From Perkinsus olseni (taxonomy: Eukaryota > Perkinsozoa > Perkinsida), in assembly GCA_013115125.1 (NCBI GenBank), contig JABANN010000274.1, positions 1 through 44,430 on the forward strand: a DNA stretch of 44,430 bases, written 5' to 3'. Positions 10,101 to 22,100 of this stretch are shown piece by piece (position 1 is the stretch's first letter; every line of letters starts with the position of its first letter). The notes beneath the pieces were generated by a model. The model saw only the letters and a list, made by a program, of their open reading frames with translations. It had not been told where the DNA came from and searched no databases. The position numbers and the translations under genes are program-made.

Positions 10101-13100
10101 CCAGGCAGCCTGAAGCTCTCCAACCCCATCTTCTCATCGCGGGTAATCTGAACATCGGAATTAGCATGGGGTAACCTCGCTCGAGAGTCCCTCAACACCC
10201 GTCTCGAGGCGACGGCCACCCTTCGCGTGATACCCTCCCCCCACTAAAATTGCATGACCGATACGAATCAGTCCACGAACGAGAGCCTAGGCGCTTACGC
10301 CCGGCATCAAGAAGGCCCGTCGAGCCCTGCCTTGCTACTAACTACCTCTAGGAAACTGGTGAGAAGGTGCCAGGTAGTAGGACCACCGAGCTCCCCCAGC
10401 CTCAGGTCGGTGATGATGCAGCTGAAAATCTCACCACTGGCGATATCCGACCGGAATCTTATCGAGTATCCCGTCTGGTCCGTCACAACCAGTCTCTCCT
10501 GCTGGGCTACTCCACTCAGCGAATTTCGTGGCGCAGCGGTCGGGACCGATTTATAAACTGCAGCGGCAGAGAAGTCGAATCCACCGGGCTCGACAGCCTC
10601 CACCAGAACAGCATCCGCCCGACTAACGCTGATGAAGCTGACACGCACGCTCGAGGTCGCCGTCGCCCTCATCAAGTGACCAACCAGCGTCACCGTCGCG
10701 TTCCTCAGCTGGGGTATGATCGGCCAGCCCTCTACTGCGTGAGTGCTCTGTATGGTGGCAGTGGAGCCAGCAGCGTAATGAGTTACTGTCCACCAGTTGT
10801 CAGTGACGAAGGGCGTGGTGGAGGGGTTCGAAGTGGTGACGCTGATCGTGAGGTCGAAGTCCCGAGGGAAGGGGAATGGCTCCCGGATGTGAATCGTCAG
10901 CACGCCGTGAGAACAGTTGACCATCGAGTTGGGCAGCACCCCGGTAGTGTCCGTCACAGTCGTCTGTTCGACAAAGGCGAAGTCCCAACAGACGCCCGGC
11001 CGCTGAGGGTCTTCCAGAGGGAAGCCTTCCGGAGCTCGGACTTCGACAGTGTCGCCGTCGAACAGCCTGTCGGGGAACTGCATCGTTAGGTGCAGATTGC
11101 GGACGATGGAGTTGCCGTTGATCTGAGGAAGAGGTAATCTCAGCATCAGCAGCAATAGGACGGTATACTGGGCGAGCTAGGTTGACAATAGGCCCAGTTC
11201 GTCCACTTCGCGCGACAACAGGGAAGGTGTTCTGATCCACCTCGCTGAGTAAGAGTGCTATTTTGTGCTACTTTACCTACCACTATCAACTACACCCAAA
11301 CTGTATGACGCCTGCAAACCTTGAATGGATCCGCCCAACCTCCTTAGTATTTTATGCTACTATGCCGACCACAACCAACCAGCGCCCTCAAGCTCACCTG
11401 ATTATGGCCTTGTTCGTCCTCATTAACATACTCCCACGTATTAAGCACTGGGTTTACGACAAAGCCCTCCACTATGTTCTCATCCAGAGCAAGTGTCGGG
11501 CTGATCGGCTCAGCAAGATAAGTTTGCAGCTTCCACTGCCCTGGCATCTCCCCCGCCGGCGTGACCGAGGTCGGGTTGTAAACCTCAATAACAATAAGAT
11601 ACTCCCTCTCCGATACCATCTTTAGCGCACTTCCTAGACGAAGGACCTGAAAGCCGTACCGTGCAACCTAGGGGGCCGTCTACCCCTTACCAAAGTATCC
11701 AGAGCTGCGAGGTCGGGTACAAGGCAGAGGAAATCATTTTCGCTCCACTGGAATCCCGAGTTGTATTCTCCGCGGTCATCGTAGTACGGCAGCTCAATCA
11801 CGTGGGCCTCGCACGTACCACTTTCGTGCGCAAACTGGAAGCCCGTCGGAGCCTCAACGACGAAGGACGCCCCCGTGGCCCGGCTGTTGAGAGGGTCCAC
11901 AGTCTGATGGGGGATGAACTTGATGCTGAGCGGGTTGATCCGGGGCTCTGTATCGAACCCGACCGGCGTTCTGAAGGAGGAATAAGATGAGAAAAAGGCA
12001 CTTCCATTCCTAGTGAACGATCGAGTATCGGGTTGGTCATTAGAGTTCCACCCGCAATGCGTGCCGTTTTCTCACTAAGTGAAAAACGGGAAGATCGCGA
12101 TGCGGTCCGAAGTCAAATCGCTTAGCTATTAACACATGGCAATGAAGTTCATTTCGCGAATAAACCAACCGAGCATCTCGAGAATAAACTCTTGTATCGC
12201 AATAACCGGGTTGTAAGCAAATATCGATCAATATACAGTGCGAACCAAACCGTTATGCAAATCGCGAGAATTGGGATTTCTCCGCTGATGATGATAACCC
12301 AAAGGTAGCGGCCGTTACCTGGCTGTGCTGACCGGGACGATGGTCGCCATCTTGCCGGTGCTGAGTTCAAAGCTTTCGAAGGGCTCACTGGTCTCCTCGT
12401 TGAAAGCGATGGTCCACTCGTTGACCAGGGGGGTCGCCTCGGGGTTGCGAACCACTCCAACTCGAATCACATACAGTTCATTGCGCTCCAGACCTGAGAA
12501 TAAAGTGCAGTAGAAATGCCTGTGCCAGGGATCGAACCTGCGAACCTACCGGGCAGTATGCTGATGGCTGCCTGCGAGTCCATCCCAACGCACTGGACTA
12601 CCGATGCGGTGGACGGCCAGATAGCGTACTCAGGTGGCCATCTTGCTGAGCCGCCAAACACCTCCGCCTCTGCGACCTTCACGGTGCCAAGACAGTCCTC
12701 AGCGAACAGGAAGCCTTCGGGCCCGCGCAGAGTGAAAATCATCGGAGACCCGTCACCGCCAGGAACGATGGTGTCCGAGCTCAGACGAAAGGCGAAGATG
12801 ATGTTATTCATGCGGCCTGGACGATCATCACGGCCGGTGTCCAGCCGCTCCTGGTCGCTGAGGAAGGGCACTCGGGCCTCAACCATCTTCGCTGTGATGG
12901 GGAAACCTGATTCACAGAATGTTATAGAGTTCAAAAGGTAAAGTTATACATACTGGTGAGTATTGACCACGTATTGACCTACGCGTTCCACGCAGACACA
13001 TTCCCTGTTCTTAAGATCGACGTTCAGCTACGTAGCCGTTGAGTCGTGCTACTGTATGTTTTGTTGTAACAAACCGTAACAGTCGATAATAGCGTTTCCA

Positions 13101-16100
13101 ATAGTTATCTAGTAAACAACAGCAGTTCAGCTGTGTTATTAACTACGGCTCCTAAAATGAAGTTTTGGCCCCATAGTATACCAATACGTAATGGCATCAA
13201 TGACTGATGTAAAGATCTCTTTTTTCAATTTACGAGGTAGCAGTCACCGTGGCGCGGTTTACGTTAGTGACATACGTGAGCAAGACCCCTTCCCGTCGTT
13301 GGCGATAGTGCTATGCCCAGTGCTCACAACACTGAACAGAGCGGATCAGAAGAGCCCGTTGTCCTACCCTTAGTGCTCAGCCGGTAGTCCGCCTCTGTCG
13401 TGAAGTCCAAGACGTCTCGCAGCGCATAGAAGGTGAAGCAAAGATTCCACCCGCACTCTGTAGAATCATCTGTAACCAGCTCGGTCTTCTCATCGGGGTT
13501 GCTCGTGACCAGGCGCCATTCATACAGCCCCGGCGGGATGCCATTCGTCCTGCTACCGATAATCGATATCGCAGGAAAGGGGCTTATCAAAGGCATGTAA
13601 GCGCAGTGGACGTCCGACGGGAAGGGACTTGGGCCGTTGTTGACCCCCAGAGGAGTGCAATAGGGTACCGAAGAGAAGCCAAGGGGCATCTCTATGACGA
13701 TCCCTCCGGGTCCGAAAAGATGGCTCTCCAGTCTGATACGGAAAGTAAGTACATTCTCCTTGCCCACGGCGTTGTAGGTGTAACCAACAGACGCGTCCGA
13801 TAGGGATCTCACCGGCGGGCTCGAGAAGACTCCGACAAACGGCCGACTTTCCGAAGTGGTACCGTTCCACCCCACCTCAATACGCCACTCATTAAAGCCA
13901 GCCACAGGGTTCCTCTCGGGGACTTCAACGTCCGCCTCGAACCCGTAAGTGTGAACGTCGCTGTAGACAGCAGAGGGGAAGAGCAGCTGGTTGCCATAGG
14001 CCACCGAGGGGACGCCGCCCGGCCATGGTGATGATATGTTGCACCCAAGCACCACTCGACCACTACTGTGATTCGCGGGATGAATTGCAAACCCAGACGA
14101 ATCGATATTGCGCCAGACAAACCCCAGGGGGGCAGTGATTCTCACGGCTGCTGTGACAGTGGTAGGCACCTTGATCGGAGCCACAGTGACTCTGGCGTAT
14201 CGGAAGATAAGAGCATACGGACGGAGGTCGGTGACGGTGATGTTGAAGGCCTCAGCCGACAAGCTACTCTGATACAAACCCCAGGACTGGCCCTCGGTCG
14301 GCTCACCCTCGTTCAGGGGGACACTCCCGAAGGAGCCGTCCATCCTACGACCGCCAAAGTCTCGAGTATAGACGAACCACGAGTTTTGATGGGTCGCGTT
14401 GTACCCCAAGGGATTGCGAATCTTCAGACCGAAAGCATACCGGCGGCCAGCGACCAGCCTAGCCGACACTCCCACCGTTGCAGCGCTTCGGCTGGTGTCA
14501 GCAACAAAACTATCACAACCGTCGGCGATGCCGACGATGCGATGGGTGGGCACGGCTGGTCCAATGGCGTATATCCGAGGGTCGAGATCTGCGACCTCGC
14601 AGGGAGTGGGGATGCTGAAGTCAGAAGGCAGGACGACTTCGACTTGGCCGCCGATTGTCACGTCTTGCTCGGTTGCAAAGAAAATTCGAAGAACATGCGT
14701 CGCTCCGCCGATCCAACTAGATGGTTCAATGTGAACAAGGGACATCTTGCCAAGGACCTGACGAGACGCTTCGAGACCGTTGCCCCCCTCCCCGGAGCCT
14801 ACCGCTTTGTTGCCGGACCACCTCCCCGTCGATGTGACAGCAGCATCTTCGATGCTCTCTGAAACGAAAAGATCTCCACACCACCGCAGGAGCGGTTCCT
14901 AGGCGTTTCGTCCAAAATTCCGCAGGAGAGGTTCCCAGCTCACCATCTCCTTTGAAAGCCTCAGTAACAGCCTGTTTAACAACACCACCGCCATGGCCGT
15001 CCCCAGCAGCCTCAAGGTCGATGGTCCAGGTATTAGCCTCATCGAAGGCACTGAGGGGCGTGGACGGGTTGTCCACGGCGATCCTCAGAAACACCGAGCT
15101 GCCAGCGTAGATAACCCCATTTTCAGGCAAAGTGAAGGTGCATTTACTATCGGCGTAAGCCCAATAGATCGACTCAACCGTCCCCCGGCCCTGAGGTATC
15201 GACCCGCCGAAGTGCTCAAGGTCCATCCCAACGCCTTCAACTGCCAAGCAAGCATACCCACTCGGCAGCGTCATCATCATCTTCGCATAGACAGCCTGCG
15301 CTGCCCCGCGAGGTGTGCGCAGTGTTGCCCCCAACAGCAGCTGAGCATAGATCACGTTGCCCCGGTCCGCCTTGTACGGTTTAGTATTCCCGTCCGCCCC
15401 GTTATCGACAAGCCTTGCGATGGTCCGACCGGCGTCCGGAGACTTCCAAACGAAATCGCCAACGGACTCGATGTAGTAGGGGTACTCGTCATTCTGGTCG
15501 GTGACCTCGGCACCCAGGCGGCCGGGAAAGAACCCCCCGCTGGGTATGCTAATACCGATGACCGAGAATCTTCTGATCTCATCTCCGACCAGGTCGGGCA
15601 TATCAGCAGGGAGTTGTATTTTCACCTAAGCACGCAAGAGAACCCCTGGGCCGCCTGGGAGCTCACTCGGAGCCGCTACGACGAAGGGAGCCATCCCCGT
15701 CCAATAACTAAGACGAGCTAAGGCAACACTGGGCTATCGATTGGCCGCTCAAACCCTATCATCCGACCGCGAGTAGTTCAGCTGCGAAGCGTCTTAGTTC
15801 GAAGATACCATCAAGTTGAACCCCCCAAGGCCACACGGCAGTTCAGAAAGCCTTCCCAAGATATGGAGCCATGACCTCACCTTATTATTCTGAAAGCCCG
15901 GTACGACAGCCTCTCCAGTGCAGCTCTGTATCTCTCCACAGAGTTTATTATCCTCTCCAGGCGGAACCTCCAGACACACTGCGTTACACGAGGCGCCGAT
16001 CTTCCACTGGGTCAAAGGCCACAGGATGACTCGGACGTGGTAGCCGGCCTTGATGGGGCCCGTCAGCAAGTTGTCACCACCCTTAATGTCAAAGTCGATA

Positions 16101-19100
16101 GATTCCATGCCCCCAGCATCGATATAACCTGACCATTGCAAGTAGCGCGCGCCCCAGCGATCGATATGAGACTGAGTACTACCATTGGTGCCTCCGACGA
16201 GATTGAAGCCCCTCATACCGAAGCTCGGAGTGGCCGTGCCGGCGCTAGGCAGGCCCTGTTGCGAAGACAACCGCGCTCGCCCCATCTCCAGCGCCGAGTA
16301 CGGGTGGTTGTCGATGTCCTCGTGGATGAAGAGGTGGACGTAGTCACAGCTGCGGAGGTCGTCCGGGTCGCTGATTGAACCGCAAGATTTGCTGCCACAG
16401 CAATCGTCGTCTTTATAATTGACACCTGTTGAGGTCGAACCCACGACCACCAGCTGATAATTCTGACCGGGACGCAGCCCCGACCGCTTCGCAAATACGA
16501 CGGTGATTTCTCTAGAGGTGATCGTGCTGCCGTCGGGCTTGATATTGCGGTAGTAGCAGCCCTCAGGCAAGGGGAATCCGAACTCCGCGTCATCCGACCA
16601 CAGCTCCCGGAAGATCTTACCGCACGCCAGCTGATTGGCCTCGTGAAGCTCATCCTCGTCGGGCATCTCCGCAATGTCGTTCATCGCCACATCAGAATAG
16701 TGAATGTCGAACATCTGCGGCACCTTCACCATAATTTTTAAGGCCATCCTCCCCGTCGCCCTCGAGTACGGCAGCCCCGCAGCGCCCCCTGCCGTCCGGA
16801 AGCTAATCACCACCGGGGCCCGGACGCCCCCCGCTGAGCCTGTTGTGACGTGCAGGCCCACGCCCTGCATAACAGCGGGTTCGATTACAGAGAGCCTCCC
16901 AACTTCGTACAGGTACTTCCCTGATAGACCACTAGGTGCCCAACAAACTTTCATCTGGCTTCGCTCCGCTAAGCCTTTTAATTCCTCTCGCGTATGAGCC
17001 CGATTAGTCCGCTTCCAGTTGCCTTGTGTGACTGTGAAGGTGGGCGGAGTATCAGTCCAACCAAGAGGTACGGAAAAGATGGTATCAGTTATCTTCGTTA
17101 CTTGATGGGCAACCTCGTAGTAGTCGGATAGACTCTGGTCATTAGCCGAGGAGTCGCCGTACGGCAAGGTGCCAGTAAGGGCGCTGAGCTGCTCCTGCGA
17201 GCCTACAAGGACGCGTCTTCACCAGCAGCTGAGACGGCCAATGGAAAAGTGATGTCGGCAGAGATGTATATAGCATTAATAACAACGAGGATGATGGTAT
17301 GGGACGGAGTGCGATTTTCCGGAGCGGAGACTAACGAGCCGCAGAAGGGCGTCTATGGCAGGGAGCATGTTGTGGGCAAATTGACAGCGAATGATCGTCC
17401 CGCGTCCAAGTTTTTCGCTTGTCACGGATGAGGAAGTATTCATAACAGGCAACCACTGACCGCGCAGTGTATCCAGTCCAAACGTAGTCGTACTAGCTAG
17501 AAAACGATTTCCCTTCCCCCTAGGAAAAGTCTTTTAGATTTCGGCCCACCGAAGCAGCTGACACGATCACTATCCACAAGCTAGAGGCCTGTGAAGGATA
17601 GACAGAAAATAAACCTGATAGGCTACAGGCTGAAGCGACTAATAATCTGTTTCGTACTGACGATCTTCCCCAAACAAACCCCACAGCGAGAACAGAGAGG
17701 GGGGCTTACACTGAGCATTGCAGGCGTACCCACTTCCAGTGAGTACTATCCAGTCGCCAGTGTCCAACTTCGGAGATGAAGCAAAGGCAAGCCTCGTAGT
17801 TCCGTCCACCATTACCGTAGCTGCGGTGACGTACGCGTCACCCGTACACTGGTTCTTAGCGTCACAGTCAACCTGAAGGGACCAACAGAATCCGCCACAC
17901 TTCAAGCGAGGAAAGCCCACTTTGTCATGGGCGTTGATGGTAAGTGGGATATCATCAGAACTGGTCAATGCAGTACAGCCAGCGGTGGTGACGTCAGGGC
18001 AGTTCCACTCGTTCGTAGTCACAGCCAGGACAGGCGAGTTGTTATTGTCAGTACACTGAAAGGGGTGCCATCAACAACGCGAGCTCACGTCCGCCGACCT
18101 TGGCGTCTGGTTCCACAATCCTTATAGTATCTCCATCTGCAAGGCCCCAGCTGAAAGACCAAAAATTTAACCAGCGCGCAGACTGAGGAGCCTTACCCGG
18201 TGAGTTCAAACCGGAAGACAATGAAGGTCGAGTAAATCCAGTTCTGGTCGGAGTCGGGCCCTCTGATCTGCATGCGCATGCGTGCAAAATCGCCATACCA
18301 ACTTTTCCTACTGTAAATCGGCCGGCCACCACCCAGTAGGTGTCGTCACTACAGGCGTTGTCGACTATCATACCGCAGTAGCACAGGGCCACTATGCCGG
18401 GCTTCTTAACCGTCACTAGCTTGCTCAGGTCACCCGAATTGAACATCAGTCGGTCGTGACTGACATAATGTTCCATCAGGACCCGAGCATGTCGTCCACG
18501 CCTCGTCGTCTTGCATGAATGAGCGAGAGAAGATGAACACGTTCCTCAGCATACAGACAGTCCATGGGCGCGGAGTCACCCATGATTCGATAGTCGAAGA
18601 CTCCCGTACTTGTCTCTACATCAGGCGCTCACCTGTTAGTAGTCCCCTTGTACTCACTAGCAGCATTACTCGCTGTGAGACCGTCCAGTAGGGCGTTATC
18701 GTAGGGCCTAACCCAACCACTCCTCAAGACCCTCACCCAACCCAAGACCTCCCACCTTGTAGCACACTCCGAGCTCGCCAATGGAGGTAGGGTGGAATCC
18801 TCTAGGATCTTGATGATACCTGCCGTTGCACAGTACGACTACTCAGCCGCTTCGTCTCATAATGACGAGTAGACAGCGTCACTTTTATCAAGGAGCATGG
18901 CAACGCTAGCCCGATGGGACCTTCCGACCACAATCGCCGACAGGGTATCCCAGGTCGCCCCATGCCAGGTCCCCCGTTAACTCACCTCCATCAACGAAGC
19001 CCAAAGCGTCCTGGTAGTCCTCGGGCTTATACAGAGCCACTGATGCTGGCTCATTCACGTACCTGTATACAGGGCCCTTTCGCTACACCAGAGAGACAGC

Positions 19101-22100
19101 CTGTGCGGCTCACTGTAGGAAGGGCCGGTCTGCCGTGTCGGTGGCGGCAGAGGCGAGACGAAATGGCAATAGTCGTAGCATGCCGACCTTGAAGTAGTCA
19201 CCTGATAGCACCGACTTCCATCCGAAAGGTCCCGGGTTCTATCCCCACACCTTACTTTCGCTGCTACAGCTGCTATCACAGTAGCATATATCGAAGTACT
19301 TCACAGCATGGAAGTGCAAGCGCTCATATGGCGTCTCTCCAGCGGCGAATCCCAATGGCTCCGTGGCACTACCAAACTCCTTGTAGTCCTGTCGCCTGCT
19401 GCCGCTCATCGAACCTGGACACGGGGAAATCGCATGCCCGACGACAGGCGTCGGATTCTCAAGGGAAAACACCAAACTATTGAGAAGAAGCAATGTAGTC
19501 AGACTTCTTTGTCAACCATCACCGGGATCGACCCTGGGCACTAGAAGATCGGAGGGCAGTCAAACTCTCTGCAGTTTTACTCGCCGAGCGAAGTTACGCT
19601 ACTTAGCGAAGTGGAAATAAGAAGCGGAGTCAGTGAGCCCCTTCGCGAGAGAATCTCATCGTAGAGGAGCCATCGCGCAAATGAACTGTCAGCAGATGCG
19701 ATAACCAACTTTCTTGTGAAGTCATAACGAAGCGCTTCCAACGGGTGGAGGTCCGTCGAACTTACCTGCTGCTGTTGAGTTCGGGAGAGTGTTCACGAGG
19801 CTGGACATCGTCCCAGTCTTGCAAATGTGCGTGCTGCTCCAGCTGGGAGTCTCACTTGTGTCACCTACGAAGCGACCGCCTGTTGACGAACGTTGCAGTA
19901 GGATGAATATCTTCGAACGTTGTTCACTGATCAACCTAAGATACCCCCGCTCCCAGAACTTACTAGGGTCGGCCCAGGCTGCCAACTGCAACTTGAAGCG
20001 ATTATTATCAGCGTACGCGCAGGCGTCTGTCGGGCACGAAACCCTCATCTTGAACAGGTGCCCAGCCGCAACTCCGATATACGGGATCGAACCTGCAGCC
20101 AGCCCTCCACTCAATAACGAGAATCGACGGTCGCCAACGGCACCGACCAAAGAAGTCGCCGTGCTACGGTCGAATCCCATGAGCGATGGGAACGTGGTGA
20201 CGTCCGTTTCACAGTGAAAGAAAAGGAGAGCTCGTGTGGTACGCTCAAATCCCATGGGTAATGAAAATACAGTCCGGTCAAAAAACTTGTTATCTCGATG
20301 AGAATTGAAAGCTGTTGCGTGGAACTCACGCCACTCAAAAGCCCTACAAATTTCTCGTCCAAGGAGCCCGGTCCCGTATTCAGACTTCAGATAGATTACA
20401 TCAGCTTTAGACAACTTTCTTAACCGATCTGTGCCCCCTTACACTCAGCATCGTCCGCTGCACAGAGGTCTGCGGTGTAGTAGTGAATGACCCCAATAGA
20501 CTGCGTATACTCCGCAGTCTGATCACACTCATCATTCCCTCCAGAGTTATCGTAACTCGGACAATAGCAAGCCGCCACTGTGTACCTGACCCTTCACATG
20601 TGTCTTCACAGCGAACCGAGGACTCCTACGGTCGGAAGGTGTTAGCATCGAGGTTCTGCATCCCCTGGGGAATGGTGATGACTATCTTACCGTACTTCCC
20701 TCCCACCACAGACGACGTAACTGAGCCAGACGATACACGGGGTTGTGGAGAGCTCGACGAGAGCTTTCCATTGGTGTGCGTTACAACCCCCAACTCGTTC
20801 GCTTCAAAAATTTATCAGGGCTCGGCAGCCTGGAGTAGGACATAGCCCTCCCGAACCCCCTACCAGGCGTGAGGAGTCTCGACCCCCCAGAGCAACCCTC
20901 TCCGTCGGGGCAGATGAACTGGGCGGCAGCGGTGCCCGAGCCACAAGCGCTCTGCGAGGTGACCGTAGCCTGCCCTTGGGCGGAGTACGTGGCGGTCCAC
21001 TCGGCAGTCCATGTGGCCTTGCCTTCCGAGCCTGTGACTCGCTTATAGAAACCCTAACGACAACAACCGTTCTGATTAAACGCATTCTCGCGAAGACCCT
21101 CGCGTCAAACAGGACGAACTGCGAAAGTTACGGTATAGCATTGGCTTGGCATCGAATTCCCTGGTTCCCTAACTCGCCAGAACCATTCGACCGACACAGG
21201 TTGCATCAAAATTCCGTATCATAATATTCACGACATGCAAGAAGCGACCTGGCCAGATGGGCCTTCTATATAGGGCACTCGACGAAGAGAGGGCCTGCCT
21301 CGAAAGGGCTGTACGCTACGCGGCGAACCCGAGCGTTTTATTTCGCACCATGCTCGGCAGCTAGCGGAAGCCGACAGCACCATTATTATCATAATAACGC
21401 TTTGCTCCAGGCGCTGCAATCATCGCTCGCAATTTCCCATAATTGCATCAGAAATCGCTCTCTATCGTTCGTGCCTGATTGTTTCCAGTGAAATCAAATT
21501 CACAGCTTCCCTTGGATGAGTGTCGCTTCCTCAGCAGATAACACGACATCTTCGTCTCCGCCAGGCAGTTGTCAGCTGTGCAGTCCGAGTAGATTCCGGT
21601 GACCAGTAGAGTATCAGAAGGCACCTGAGAACCTCGCTGACACAGAGGTGGAGTGGACGGCGTACATCGCCGTGAAGGGCGGCGAAGGTCCCCGTGTCCG
21701 AATAGCAAACCTTAAATTCTCCTCCCATTCTGAAGTTGAGTAACCCCTCCGACGAGACACCTGAGAACAGAAGCATAAACACAATTCACTGGGGGTGAGC
21801 AGAGCATCGTACTCGTAGGTTGGGCCACAAGGCTGGGCGAGCTAGCCGCAGCTGCAGAGGGCATGCCGGTTGCCTCGGACCAGGGGCTGTTGACGTAGTT
21901 GCCACTTCGATGAGAGGACCCTGCCGCGCATGCTCCCGCCTGACAAATCATGCCGTCACCGTCCTTGTTGCCTTCCTCGCCTCACCCATGCGTCCGCGGT
22001 CGTTACTGAGCCATCCACTATGTTCAGCCGCGCGGAGGTGGGGTTCCAGGTGTTGCCCGTACCCAGGTAGAGCTCGACCGAAGTAATGGGAACGCCGGAG

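Noticed and set aside
10367-11089. 240-residue plus-strand open frame
   Set aside because: It lies antisense to a well supported exon of the giant gene (10307-11155) and has no protein-like features; the codon bias of the true strand keeps the antisense frame open.
14068-15721. Two long plus-strand open frames (264 and 242 residues)
   Set aside because: Antisense shadows of giant-gene exons that carry the repeat signatures on the minus strand.
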